Shown in pieces: positions 16,547-24,677 of a DNA stretch of 27,071 nt (within the stretch, counting starts at the first letter, position 1; each line of letters begins with the position of its first letter). The stretch covers positions 1 through 27,071 of the forward strand of contig JBJFEZ010000057.1 in the NCBI GenBank assembly GCA_051891195.1, read 5' to 3'. This stretch comes from CAG-273 sp051891195. GTDB lineage: Bacteria; Bacillota; Clostridia; TANB77; CAG-508. The notes beneath the pieces are model-generated. The model saw only the letters and a program-made list of their open reading frames with translations, searched no databases and was not told where the DNA came from. The translations under genes and the position numbers were made by a program.

Positions 16547-17158
16547 TTATTCACCGCTCATAGCAAAAACCTGAATTTTATGTGATGATAGCCCAGTAAC
16601 AGCTTCTACCGCTTGAATAATATCTGCTTTTACATTTGTGTTTGAAGCTCCTTGTGCAGTTACAATAGCTCCTTCAACTTTTGGACTAATTATACTTTGT
16701 GTTATAGGCACTTTTTCACCGTTTGATTCTTGATAAATAACATCTTTTTTTATGTCTGTTTCTAGTATCTTTCTGGTACCTCCATTAGTGTCTTGTTCTT
16801 GTGTATCTTTTTGTGTAGTGTCTTCATTGTATAGTGGTATAGTTTGGCTTGTTTGCGAATATGTAATTAAAACTTTTACCTTTCCTACGCCATTTATTTT
16901 TTGCAAGATATCTTCTAGTTCTTTTGTAAGTGTATCTTTAGTATTTATGCTAGTTTTATTTATTGTATTCTCTTCTACTGCTAGTTTTTTGTTGCCGTCA
17001 GTACTTTTTTCTTTTTCCTTGTCATCATTCCATATTAAATTTATTGCAACTAAAACCACAATTAATATAATTAAGAAAAACACTAAACTTTCAATTTTTT
17101 TCTTATTGTCTTCTCCTTCCATTTTAGAAGTTAATTGCTTTAGTTTTTCTTTAAGCAT
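16547..17158 (-). CDS. spoIIIAG: Stage III sporulation protein AG
   Basis: This 203-residue protein has a single membrane helix near residues 25-43. The ring-building domain follows: LEDILQKINGVGKVKVLITY, a variable loop rich in Thr/Gln/Asp, then SPKVEGAIVTAQGA and a C-terminal AVTGLSSHKIQVF. In B. subtilis SpoIIIAG forms a large multimeric ring in the intermembrane space as part of the feeding-tube complex. AGGAGG precedes the ATG, and spoIIIAF ends 13 nt upstream. Confidence 0.93.
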   Translation of the reverse strand: MLKEKLKQLTSKMEGEDNKKKIESLVFFLIILIVVLVAINLIWNDDKEKEKSTDGNKKLAVEENTINKTSINTKDTLTKELEDILQKINGVGKVKVLITYSQTSQTIPLYNEDTTQKDTQEQDTNGGTRKILETDIKKDVIYQESNGEKVPITQSIISPKVEGAIVTAQGASNTNVKADIIQAVEAVTGLSSHKIQVFAMSGE

Positions 17159-17171
17159 ACTTCTCCTCCTT

Positions 17172-17786
17172 TTAATTTATATTTATATTTTCTTCTTTTA
17201 AGCTATACATATTACTCAAATATTCCTTTAAGTCTTTTTTCTCTTTAGAAGAAATACTTGTATGTTCTTTATTGTTATTTGTTGTATTATTTATATTATT
17301 GGCAATTTGAATTTCAATTTTGTCAACTGCATTTATTTGATCTTCTACTGTATTGTTTTCTTCTTTTTCTTCTTTCTTATAGACTTGTAATGTTATATTT
17401 TTTAGTGTGTATTCATTGTTATTTTCAACTTCAATATTAATATTATTTATTTCATATCCTTTTTGCTCTATTTTTTGTTTTATATCTTTTTTTAAATTAG
17501 ATATATATATTTGTTTTATTTGGTTTTGCTGATTGTTTTTTACGTTTGTTTGAGTATTTTGACTTGATACTTCTATATATTTTTCTAAATCAAATATGTC
17601 TGACACTCTAAATTCATTACCTGTAATTTTTGTAATTACAGGAGAAATTATAGAAAATAATATGTATACTCCTATTACAACTTTAATATATTTTTTGCAG
17701 TTTCCTTCTGGTAATATCATTTCAATAATTGTACCTATTATAACTGCAATTATAATTCCTTGAATCCAGCTACTTATCCATTCCAT
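17172..17786 (-). CDS. spoIIIAF: Stage III sporulation protein AF
   Basis: This is a 204-residue protein. Two N-terminal membrane helices (about 6-25 and 33-52) carry the family pattern W(I/V)...(I/V)I.. then EM(I/L)LP and KYIK VVIGVYILF. A soluble Asn/Glu/Lys-rich C-terminal domain follows that is thought to adopt a ring-building fold like those of SpoIIIAG and SpoIIIAH. It is a component of the mother-cell membrane platform. The C-terminal half is poorly conserved and strongly Asn/Lys-biased. AAAGGAAA precedes the ATG, and spoIIIAE ends 24 nt upstream. Confidence 0.88.
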   Translation of the reverse strand: MEWISSWIQGIIIAVIIGTIIEMILPEGNCKKYIKVVIGVYILFSIISPVITKITGNEFRVSDIFDLEKYIEVSSQNTQTNVKNNQQNQIKQIYISNLKKDIKQKIEQKGYEINNINIEVENNNEYTLKNITLQVYKKEEKEENNTVEDQINAVDKIEIQIANNINNTTNNNKEHTSISSKEKKDLKEYLSNMYSLKEENININ

Positions 17787-17810
17787 ATTTAGTTTCCTTT
17801 ATAAAATAAC

Positions 17811-18962
17811 TTATCTATACATTAAACTGCTGTTAGTAACCTTAATAACTAATGTTGTTCCTACTATTAGCATTACAGATATACTACACATAATAGCAAG
17901 TAATGTTTTAAAAGTATTTCCCATTTCTTCTAATAATTTAACAATTTTTTCATCAGCTATGGGTTGACATACTGCTCCTGCCAAATAATACAGTCCCATT
18001 AATATTGCAAGTTTTATTATTGGTCCAACACAAATTGCAATTATTATAACTACACCTACAATTCCAACTGCGTTTTTTAAAATATTACTACAACCCATTA
18101 CAGTATCCACTGCATCTCCTAAAATTTTACCTACTACTGGTATAAAGGTAGAAACTGCTGCTTTAGTAGTTTTTGCTGTAACTCCATCTACTGTGCTACT
18201 TAAACTGCCTTCTACCGAAATTATTCCTACAAATAGAGTAAGCACAATACCTAATATCCATACTACTGTAGAGTTAAAAAATTTTGAAAGCTTGTCTACT
18301 TGTATTCTATTAGACACTTTTGATACAATGCTTAATGCTGTAGAAATTAGTACAAATGGAAGTATTATTGTTGTTATAAAGTTGCCAATAAAAGTTATTA
18401 TAAATAATATTATTGGCTCTAATAAACCGGCAGAGGCAAAGTTTCCTGTTGTTAACATTAAGGTTATTAGTAATGGCACTAAGCTATTCATAAAACCAAC
18501 TAGATTTTGAATACTTGTTTTTACCATCTGTAAAATATCTGCAAAGTTAGTCATTATTAAAGTAACAATTAAAATATATTGTACATAGTATGTAATTTGT
18601 GCTACGCTTTTATTTTCTAGCCCTTCACTTATACTTTTTAAAATACTATGTATAACAATAATTACAATTATGCTTCCTAAAACTGTTATACAATTTAATA
18701 TTTCTTTTCCTATTATACTAACTATGCTTTTTATAATAGTATTATTATCTATTTTTCCTGTAATTGCCGATGTAAACAGTTCATTTATGTTTATATCTTC
18801 AAAGGTATTTTCTGTATACTTTTGAGCTTCTTTAATAAAACTAGAAATATTTAGTTCTTCTTGTTGAGAACTTAAAACATCTTCACTTATTGTTTCTGTG
18901 GCAAAACTGTAGCTTGTTAAAATAGCTAAAAATAAAATAATTAGAATACATATTCTTTTCAT
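17811..18962 (-). CDS. spoIIIAE: Stage III sporulation protein AE
   Basis: SpoIIIAE is a 383-residue polytopic membrane protein with an N-terminal signal sequence (residues 1-21, ending SYSFA) and roughly seven or eight hydrophobic helices from about residue 85 to the end. Family landmarks include the central VGFMNSLVPLLITLM segment and the C-terminal GAVCQPIADEKIV. It resembles a permease and is placed at the base of the SpoIIIA channel. The ATG is 20 nt from a strong AGGAGG that overlaps the end of spoIIIAD, an unusually long gap. The in-frame codon 8 nt after the Shine-Dalgarno is ATA, so an atypical start cannot be excluded. Confidence 0.93.
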   Translation of the reverse strand: MKRICILIILFLAILTSYSFATETISEDVLSSQQEELNISSFIKEAQKYTENTFEDININELFTSAITGKIDNNTIIKSIVSIIGKEILNCITVLGSIIVIIVIHSILKSISEGLENKSVAQITYYVQYILIVTLIMTNFADILQMVKTSIQNLVGFMNSLVPLLITLMLTTGNFASAGLLEPIILFIITFIGNFITTIILPFVLISTALSIVSKVSNRIQVDKLSKFFNSTVVWILGIVLTLFVGIISVEGSLSSTVDGVTAKTTKAAVSTFIPVVGKILGDAVDTVMGCSNILKNAVGIVGVVIIIAICVGPIIKLAILMGLYYLAGAVCQPIADEKIVKLLEEMGNTFKTLLAIMCSISVMLIVGTTLVIKVTNSSLMYR

Positions 18963-18988
18963 TTGTTTTAATATACGCTTTGCCTCCT

Positions 18989-19375
18989 TTATGGCAATAG
19001 TTTTAAAATGGTTTCTAACAAACTTGCTATTATAGGGATTGACATAGAAATAATTAGAACTTTGCCTCCTAAATCTACTTTGTTTGCAATAGCTGTTTCT
19101 CCAGTATCTTTACAAATGCTTACTGTAAATTCAGTTAAAAATGCTATTCCTGTAATTTTTATTAATAATATTAAAAATTCGTTATTTATTGCAGTTTTAT
19201 TAGATAAAGCTGTTAGTAAATTAATTATTGCACCTAATTTGTCCATAATCATCATTAAAATTAAAACTCCAGCCAGTAAAGAAACATATAGAACAAATTC
19301 AGGCCTATATTGTTTTACTATTACAATAATAATTAATGCAATTAGTCCAACTCCAATTATCTTAATAATATCCAT
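18989..19375 (-). CDS. spoIIIAD: Stage III sporulation protein AD
   Basis: This is a 128-residue protein made almost wholly of membrane helices (about 4-22, 28-50, 66-88 and 100-125). It carries the conserved family segment ITGIAFLTEFTVSICKDTGE and the lysine-containing GGKVLIISMSIPI region. It is an inner-membrane component of the SpoIIIA platform. It starts 44 nt after spoIIIAC with GAGGAG upstream. The stop codon sits directly before the AGGAGG used by spoIIIAE. Confidence 0.93.
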   Translation of the reverse strand: MDIIKIIGVGLIALIIIVIVKQYRPEFVLYVSLLAGVLILMMIMDKLGAIINLLTALSNKTAINNEFLILLIKITGIAFLTEFTVSICKDTGETAIANKVDLGGKVLIISMSIPIIASLLETILKLLP

Positions 19376-19419
19376 TTTTCTCCTCTTCTAAGTTATACTA
19401 ATATTTATATAGAAAAGAT

Positions 19420-19614
19420 TTACAGTCCAAACATAGTTCTAACACTAGTAAATAGTGTGCTAATCTCTTTAATTACTAAGGTTAAAACAATTACTAAACC
19501 TGCTAAAGTAGTCATCATTGCTTGATCTTCTCTTCCTGCTCTTACTAGTACTTGATATAACACAGCTACTAAAATTCCTATTGCTGCAATTTTAAATAAT
19601 AAACTAATATCCAT
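19420..19614 (-). CDS. spoIIIAC: Stage III sporulation protein AC
   Basis: This is a 64-residue protein of two membrane helices (about 4-22 and 34-58) around a short charged loop (RAGREDQAMM). Size, helix layout and the loop match SpoIIIAC, the smallest member of the operon. Its exact role in the channel complex is not settled. AAGGAAGG precedes the ATG. Confidence 0.92.
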   Translation of the reverse strand: MDISLLFKIAAIGILVAVLYQVLVRAGREDQAMMTTLAGLVIVLTLVIKEISTLFTSVRTMFGL

Positions 19615-19631
19615 TTTAAACCTTCCTTATT

Positions 19632-20141
19632 TTAAATTAATATAATTGCTATGGTTAACCCACAAACTAGGCCTAATGTTCTATACATTTTTTCATTTTT
19701 TCTTCTTTCTTCTTTTGCATTTTCTAGTTGTGAATTTAAAAATTCATTTACCACCTCTATTTCACTAATTTGTCCTTCTAAGTCAGTTTGTCCTAACATT
19801 CTTCCTAAATTTTTTATTACGCTAATGTCTTCCTTGTTTAAATTGTATTTTGTTTCTTCTAATGCTTGTACCCACGCCTCTCCAGCTGATATTTCTTGCA
19901 TTCTATTTGCAGCTCTAGCAAAAATATTTCCTACATTTCCTCCTATTTTGTTTGAAATTTCCATAAATACATTAGGAATTGGTTCATATGTAAATTTAAT
20001 TTTTGTGGCAAATATATTAAGCGAATTTTTCATTTCCTTAAGTTCTTTTTCTCTATTAGCGTATTTTTTTGAAAAAAGTATTCCTATTGCACTACTTGCC
20101 CCTATAATCATTGATAATATAAATAATTTAAAAATTATCAT
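19632..20141 (-). CDS. spoIIIAB: Stage III sporulation protein AB
   Basis: This 169-residue protein has membrane helices at both ends (about 3-22 and 152-169) and a helical cytoplasmic middle with AGEAWVQALEE and LGRMLGQTDLEGQ. It resembles the GspF-type platform protein of type II secretion and is expected to work with the SpoIIIAA ATPase. The gene starts 12 nt after spoIIIAA with a perfect AGGAGG. Confidence 0.92.
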   Translation of the reverse strand: MIIFKLFILSMIIGASSAIGILFSKKYANREKELKEMKNSLNIFATKIKFTYEPIPNVFMEISNKIGGNVGNIFARAANRMQEISAGEAWVQALEETKYNLNKEDISVIKNLGRMLGQTDLEGQISEIEVVNEFLNSQLENAKEERRKNEKMYRTLGLVCGLTIAIILI

Positions 20142-20153
20142 TTTGCTTTCCTC

Positions 20154-21047
20154 CTAAACTGCTTCTCTTTGGTTAATTTTGTCATATACCAAGTGTATAT
20201 TCCTTTGATTGTCTAAAATAAGTATTTTATCTATATAGTTTTTTAAAATTAATTGATTTAATATTGGATTTTCTTTTATTTGCTCTAAGCTTTCTCCGTG
20301 AGCAGTGAATATTCCATTTACACCGGAACTTACTGCATATTCAATAGCTTCTATATCTTCTTTGCTTCCAATTTCATCAGCTATTATTACTTTTGGACTC
20401 ATAGACCTAATTAACATTTTCATTCCAAGCGCTTTTGGAATATTGTCAATTACATCTGTTCTAATTCCCAAATCATTTTGAGATATTCCTTTATATGTAG
20501 CAGAAATTTCTCCTCTTTCATCTACTACACTACAAGTAATTCCTTTAAAATTCATTTCTGGAATTCCATTACTAATTTTTCTAATTATGTCTTTTAATAA
20601 GGTGGTTTTTCCAAGACCTGGTGGAGAAACTATTAAAGTATTCCATACTTTGTTATTGTTTAATATATATTTAAGTGCTTTATTACTACAGTCTAGAATT
20701 TGTCTTGCTATTCTGAAGTTTAGACTACTAATATAACTTAATGTAATTACTTTTCCATCTTTTATTACTGCATTGCCAGTAATACCAACACGATGTCCTT
20801 TTTTTATTGTTATAAATCCTTCACAAATTTGGTTTTGATATGAGTATAAAGAGTTATCACATATTTTTTGCAATATTTGCAATACAGTTTCTGAAGAAGT
20901 AATATAATCTACTAACTTTTCTTCTGTATTATTTTTTAATATAACTGGCTTTGCTGTTCTAATTCTAATTTCTTCTATATTATTTATATTAATTTGTTTT
21001 ATTTTTTCTCTTAATATTTCTGGTAAAAACTGTAATACTTCCTCCAT
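20154..21047 (-). CDS. spoIIIAA: Stage III sporulation protein AA (secretion-type ATPase)
   Basis: This is the 297-residue cytoplasmic ATPase of the SpoIIIA channel, related to type II/IV secretion ATPases. Walker A is SPPGLGKTT at 141-149, with Ser where a Gly is usual. Walker B is VIIADEIG at 220-227, and the conserved TAHG follows near 248-251. The start was set at MEEVLQF (21047) because AAAGGGG lies at proper distance; the ATG at 21074 overlaps the U-tract of a strong terminator and lacks a ribosome site. It is the first gene of eight in canonical order. Only 25 nt separate the ATG from the yebC terminator, which leaves little room for a dedicated sigma-E promoter. Confidence 0.95.
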   Translation of the reverse strand: MEEVLQFLPEILREKIKQININNIEEIRIRTAKPVILKNNTEEKLVDYITSSETVLQILQKICDNSLYSYQNQICEGFITIKKGHRVGITGNAVIKDGKVITLSYISSLNFRIARQILDCSNKALKYILNNNKVWNTLIVSPPGLGKTTLLKDIIRKISNGIPEMNFKGITCSVVDERGEISATYKGISQNDLGIRTDVIDNIPKALGMKMLIRSMSPKVIIADEIGSKEDIEAIEYAVSSGVNGIFTAHGESLEQIKENPILNQLILKNYIDKILILDNQRNIHLVYDKINQREAV

Positions 21048-21072
21048 AACTTGTCCCCTTTCTTTTGCAAAC

Positions 21073-21117
21073 AAAAAAACATAGTCATATATAAATATAT
21101 ATATGCTATGTTTTTTA
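21073..21117 (-). terminator. Strong intrinsic terminator between yebC and spoIIIAA
   Basis: AAAAAACATAG and CTATGTTTTTT form the base of the stem, and a further run of A-T pairs (CATATATA with TATATATG, one bulged base) extends it. Seven T follow on the minus strand. It begins 23 nt past the yebC stop codon. Confidence 0.8.
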
Positions 21118-21139
21118 TTTTAGAACTATTTTTGTTTTA

Positions 21140-21865
21140 TTATTCTTCCCAGTTATGATATACGTTCATAACATCATCTAAATCTTCTAACATATCTAAC
21201 AATCTTTGCATTTTTGGTGCATCTGTTTCACTTAACTGAATGTATGTAGATGGTACCATTTGTACTTCTGCTTCTAAAAATTCTAAGCCTTGTGCTTCTA
21301 AGGCTTCTCTAACTGCTGAAAAGTCTTCTGCTGAAGTAGTAATTTCGTAGCATTCGTCTGTTGCTTCAAAATCTTCTGCTCCGCTGTCTAATGCAAGCAT
21401 CATCATATCATCTTCAGATAATTTTGTTGTTGTTTTATCTATTACAATTACGCCTTTTTTACTAAACAAATATGATACACAACCAGTGGTTCCTAAGTTT
21501 CCACCTGCTTTATCAAAAGCATGTCTTACATCTGCTGCTGTTCTGTTTTTGTTGTCTGTACTTGCTTCTACAATAACAGCAACTCCATTTGTGCCATAAC
21601 CTTCATATATAATTTCTTCATAACTTTCGCTGTTTCCAGCTCCTGAAGCTTTTTTTATTGCATTATTTATTGTATCATTTGGCATATTATTTGCCTTACA
21701 TTTTGCTATTACATCTTTTAGTTTGGAATTACCAGCCGGGTCAGGTCCACCTGCTTTTACTGCAATTAATAATTCTCTTCCTAATTTTGTAAATATTTTT
21801 CCTCTAGCAGCATCTGCTTTTCCTTTTTTTGCTTGAATGTTATGCCATTTTGAATGTCCTGACAT
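21140..21865 (-). CDS. yebC: YebC/TACO1 family protein
   Basis: This 241-residue cytoplasmic protein has the invariant opening MSGHSKWHNIQ and the family segments ARGKIFTKLGREL, GGNLGTTGCVSYLF and ...LE(D/E)LDDV at the C-terminus. Members were long annotated as transcriptional regulators. More recent work links the TACO1/YebC family to translation of difficult sequences, notably proline-rich ones, so the older regulator label should be treated with care. AGGAGG precedes the ATG. It looks monocistronic, since a terminator follows within 25 nt. Confidence 0.95.
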   Translation of the reverse strand: MSGHSKWHNIQAKKGKADAARGKIFTKLGRELLIAVKAGGPDPAGNSKLKDVIAKCKANNMPNDTINNAIKKASGAGNSESYEEIIYEGYGTNGVAVIVEASTDNKNRTAADVRHAFDKAGGNLGTTGCVSYLFSKKGVIVIDKTTTKLSEDDMMMLALDSGAEDFEATDECYEITTSAEDFSAVREALEAQGLEFLEAEVQMVPSTYIQLSETDAPKMQRLLDMLEDLDDVMNVYHNWEE

Positions 21866-21902
21866 GGTTAATTCCTCCTTTATTTTTTATTTTTACTTGT
21901 AT

Positions 21903-21931
21903 ATATTACCATATTTTTTTGTTTTTGTGTA
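21903..21931 (-). promoter_or_regulatory. Possible promoter of yebC
   Basis: TACACA (21926-21931) and TAATAT (21903-21908) are 17 bp apart with a TG extension (TGGTAATAT). Each hexamer matches at four of six positions. An alternative, TTGAAA at 21984-21989 with AATAAT 17 bp on, is about equally good. Confidence 0.3.
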
Positions 21932-22022
21932 GTCTTTTTCAGCTTTTTTTATTTTATTATATTATTTCTTGTTTCTAAATATTTTTCAATATATATTTTT
22001 ATTTCTATTCTTCTTTTAAATA

Positions 22023-22871
22023 TTATTTATTAACAATATAACCTGTTGTATCTGGCTTTACGATATCGCTGTCTGTTACCGTATTAAATTTATAATCATA
22101 ATCAACTACCATATCATTTTGTCTAGTTATCTCTTTATTTGACTTTTCTATATTTCTAACTGCTAGTCCTGTTTCTTTATCTACATAGCTTTCATAACTG
22201 CTTCCTTTAATAATATAGCATTCTTTCCCATTACAATAAGCCTTATCTATACCAATAATAAATGCATATTGCATGTTTGCTAAAAATCCATCTGACACAT
22301 AAGTTACAGGTAATATATGTCCACCTATCATTGTTTCAGAATTTTGTATATATTTCTTTCCTTCAAATTCTGTTAAAAATAATTGTTCAGTTCCTTTCTT
22401 GTAATAAGTTATTTTTTGAATTTGATTGCCATTTACAAATCTTGTCATTGTAGTCAAATAATCTTCTCCTTTGTTATAGCTTTCTGTTATTGTTAGTGAA
22501 TCACCTTGATATGAATATAATTTAGCATAATAATTATTATATAATTGATTTTCTTTAGCTTTTTCTGAAAGCGAAGACATTATAAAAGTTCTTCTTCCTA
22601 CTATTGCAATATATATTATTATCAAAGCTAATATAATAAATTTTAGTATTTTCATCTTGTTGCTAAACTTTTTGATGTACTTCACTTCTCTTCCATCTCT
22701 TTTGTTACTATTTATATTTAATTCTTTTTGCATAGTTTCTAACATTTTTTTACATTCAATGCATTCTCTTAAATGCTCCTCAATATACATATTGGTTTCT
22801 TCATTTGTAAGTTTTTCAATGTAATTAGGTAATAAATCTTGAACAATTTTACAATCTCTTTTCTCTTTCAT
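22023..22871 (-). CDS. Anti-sigma factor: zinc-finger domain, one membrane helix, extracytoplasmic sensor domain
   Basis: This 282-residue protein begins with a zf-HC2-type domain in which H33, C37 and C40 form the HxxxCxxC of ZAS anti-sigma factors. A membrane helix lies near residues 74-91, and an exported domain of about 190 residues follows. That domain contains YVDKETGLAVRNIE, reminiscent of LolA/LppX-like folds; the resemblance is from memory. The zinc domain is expected to hold the ECF sigma factor inactive until a signal at the cell surface. The start was set at the ATG at 22871: AAAGGAGG lies 9 nt upstream, and the longer frame uses an adjacent TTG. The sigma gene stop codon is 1 nt away, so the two genes are translationally coupled. 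Confidence 0.85.
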   Translation of the reverse strand: MKEKRDCKIVQDLLPNYIEKLTNEETNMYIEEHLRECIECKKMLETMQKELNINSNKRDGREVKYIKKFSNKMKILKFIILALIIIYIAIVGRRTFIMSSLSEKAKENQLYNNYYAKLYSYQGDSLTITESYNKGEDYLTTMTRFVNGNQIQKITYYKKGTEQLFLTEFEGKKYIQNSETMIGGHILPVTYVSDGFLANMQYAFIIGIDKAYCNGKECYIIKGSSYESYVDKETGLAVRNIEKSNKEITRQNDMVVDYDYKFNTVTDSDIVKPDTTGYIVNK

Positions 22872-22872
22872 A

Positions 22873-23352
22873 TTAATCAACCTCCTTTAATTGATTTTTG
22901 CCACGATAAAATGTTATTCTAGCCCAGTTTTCTGTTCTATTCAAAATAATCCCTATCTCTTTAAAACTTAATTCTCCTGTTATTCGTAAATACATTACTT
23001 CTCTTGTTTTTTCGTCTAAACACTGCATTTTTTTATATAATGAAATTTTTTCATCATTTGAGATAATTTGTTCTTCTAATGTATTTAATGCTTGTACATT
23101 TAATAAATCCGATTCTTCTGTATTTACAAACTTTTTATTTTTTCTACATTGGTCATACCAAAGGTTTTTTGCAATTTGGCATAGCCACACCGACATTTTA
23201 CATTCGCCTTTATATGTATCAATTTTCTTTACCGCTTTATAAAAAGTTTCTTGGGTAAGTTCTTCAGAAATATCATTATTATGAGTTAAACAGAATAAGT
23301 ATTTATTTACTGTTTCAAAATATTCTTCGTATATTTTTTCAATATTCTGCAT
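22873..23352 (-). CDS. ECF-type RNA polymerase sigma factor
   Basis: The 159-residue protein has only sigma region 2 (about 9-75, with ELTQETFYKAVKKIDTY and WLCQIAKNLWYDQ) and region 4 (about 105-155, with ELSFKEIGIILNRTENWAR as the helix-turn-helix). This is the extracytoplasmic-function architecture. It should direct polymerase to stress or envelope promoters when released by the membrane anti-sigma factor encoded next door. AGGAGG precedes the ATG. The upstream sequence carries an ECF-like -35/-10 pair, suggesting positive autoregulation. Confidence 0.93.
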   Translation of the reverse strand: MQNIEKIYEEYFETVNKYLFCLTHNNDISEELTQETFYKAVKKIDTYKGECKMSVWLCQIAKNLWYDQCRKNKKFVNTEESDLLNVQALNTLEEQIISNDEKISLYKKMQCLDEKTREVMYLRITGELSFKEIGIILNRTENWARITFYRGKNQLKEVD

Positions 23353-23377
23353 AACTTTTATCCTCCTTTGTATATAT

Positions 23378-23403
23378 GACGTACGAAAGTCGATTTTGTC
23401 ACA
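23378..23403 (-). promoter_or_regulatory. Putative autoregulated ECF promoter
   Basis: TGTGAC (23398-23403) and CGTC (23378-23381) are 16 bp apart on the minus strand, with ATATATA directly after. This matches the general TGAAAC-N16/17-CGTC form of Bacillus/Clostridium ECF promoters, and no good sigma-A pair is seen at this spot. Confidence 0.5.
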
Positions 23404-23486
23404 AGATTTTGCAAAAAATTTTTATTTTTTTACAAATTTAGTCAGCGATAACTTACTATTTTTTGTTATTATTATATAATAAAAGA

Positions 23487-23510
23487 TAGATAATTTCAAT
23501 TTATTATCTA
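23487..23510 (-). terminator. Weak hairpin, possible terminator of the nuclease gene
   Basis: TAGATAAT and ATTATCTA form an 8-bp stem with an 8-nt loop, followed on the minus strand by TCTTTTATT. It lies 88 nt past the nuclease stop codon, is all A/T but two pairs, and may be inefficient. The rest of 23404-23597 shows nothing else I can support. Confidence 0.3.
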
Positions 23511-23597
23511 CCCTACTTATTGTAATTTACGCTGTGTTTTGGTATTTGATGTTGGTTTTAATCTATTCTAAATGTCTTAAGTTGCTTGCCTTTATAT

Positions 23598-24650
23598 TTA
23601 CATTTCAAACTCATTTTCGATATAATTATAAATTTCAACAACTTGATTTAATATTTCTTCAGCTGGTGTATTATAGTCAAATTTATATAACCATCTATGT
23701 TTTCCATCATCTTCTATTATATTATAGTTACTATTTAATATTATTTGCTTTATCCTATTACTGTTAGTTGTTGTCCAAGTAAATATACCTATTCTCCATC
23801 CATCTGTACTTAATTTAACATCTGCATGATATTTATAAGGTGAATCAATATAGCAACTTATATTATTATTTCCTTTCCAGATTTTAATGTAATTAACTTT
23901 TAATTTTTTTTCTAATAATATTTTTAGTTCTTCTTGCTTTTTTTCTATACTTTTGTATGCTATTTCTCTAATTTTATCAAACTCTTCTATTTCTTTTCTG
24001 TTTTCTCTAAGCCATCTTATTATTTCTTCTTCCATTTCTAATTCACCTTCAAAACCCTCTAAATTTTTTATAAATTCTTCTAAAAAGATATACCATTTAT
24101 TATTTTTATCTTGAATTTTATTCAAATCTTCTTTTAACTGTTCAAAATACTCTTGATAAGTAATATTTATAAATTCAGTATTTTCAACTGTTTTTTCGTT
24201 ATTATGTAATGATAATAATATTTTTACAGATTTCGCATTTAATTTGTTTAGAGTATTAGCATAATCATCTAAATCATTATAAACAGACGCATCTAATTTA
24301 TTTTCAATACCAATAACGATGTTATCATTTTGTATTACTAAATCAATTCTATTTCCTTTTGAAGTTATATACTCTCTTTTAACATCTTCATTATCTATAC
24401 TATCAATATCATCAAATTCTATGTTGGTACTAATATTTTTATTTTCAATAACCTTTATAAGTGAACCAAGAGCTAATCCTTTTAATCTATGTTCTTCATT
24501 TGGCTTAAAATAAAATGCCAAAATATTACTGCAAACATTTTCATAATGGGGATAACCCGAAATATCCATAAAAGTTTTTTCCTTAATTGGTATCTTTTCT
24601 ATAATATTACTTGATTCTTTTAATATTTTTTCAAATTTATTAAACTTCAT
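23598..24650 (-). CDS. PD-(D/E)XK nuclease superfamily protein (PDDEXK_4-like)
   Basis: The 350-residue soluble protein carries the restriction-endonuclease-like core. There is a conserved Glu in HYENVCSNILAFYF (E37), the catalytic Asp in RIDLVI (D103) and IENK (E116 and K118). A downstream Y..L..Y helix matches the PDDEXK_4 layout. A charged helical stretch (about 205-250) and a C-terminal domain with GWRIGIFTW follow. Proteins of this group are common in mobile and defence-related regions, but few have known substrates. The ATG at 24650 follows AAAGGTG with normal spacing; a GTG three codons earlier overlaps that site. The gene begins 27 nt after the LRR gene, so cotranscription is very likely. 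Confidence 0.82.
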   Translation of the reverse strand: MKFNKFEKILKESSNIIEKIPIKEKTFMDISGYPHYENVCSNILAFYFKPNEEHRLKGLALGSLIKVIENKNISTNIEFDDIDSIDNEDVKREYITSKGNRIDLVIQNDNIVIGIENKLDASVYNDLDDYANTLNKLNAKSVKILLSLHNNEKTVENTEFINITYQEYFEQLKEDLNKIQDKNNKWYIFLEEFIKNLEGFEGELEMEEEIIRWLRENRKEIEEFDKIREIAYKSIEKKQEELKILLEKKLKVNYIKIWKGNNNISCYIDSPYKYHADVKLSTDGWRIGIFTWTTTNSNRIKQIILNSNYNIIEDDGKHRWLYKFDYNTPAEEILNQVVEIYNYIENEFEM

Positions 24651-24677
24651 TATATTCACCTTTAAAATCTTTATATT

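Noticed and set aside
19651..20157. Plus-strand ORF of 168 codons opposite spoIIIAB, and other long plus-strand ORFs in the spoIIIA, pfkA and Rhs regions
   Set aside because: They are antisense shadows of strongly recognised genes, Ser/Phe/Leu-rich as expected from the complement, and without ribosome sites.
21048..21074. Upstream ATG of spoIIIAA at 21074
   Set aside because: It lies in the terminator U-tract with no ribosome site, and MEEVLQF at 21047 fits AAAGGGG and the family start.
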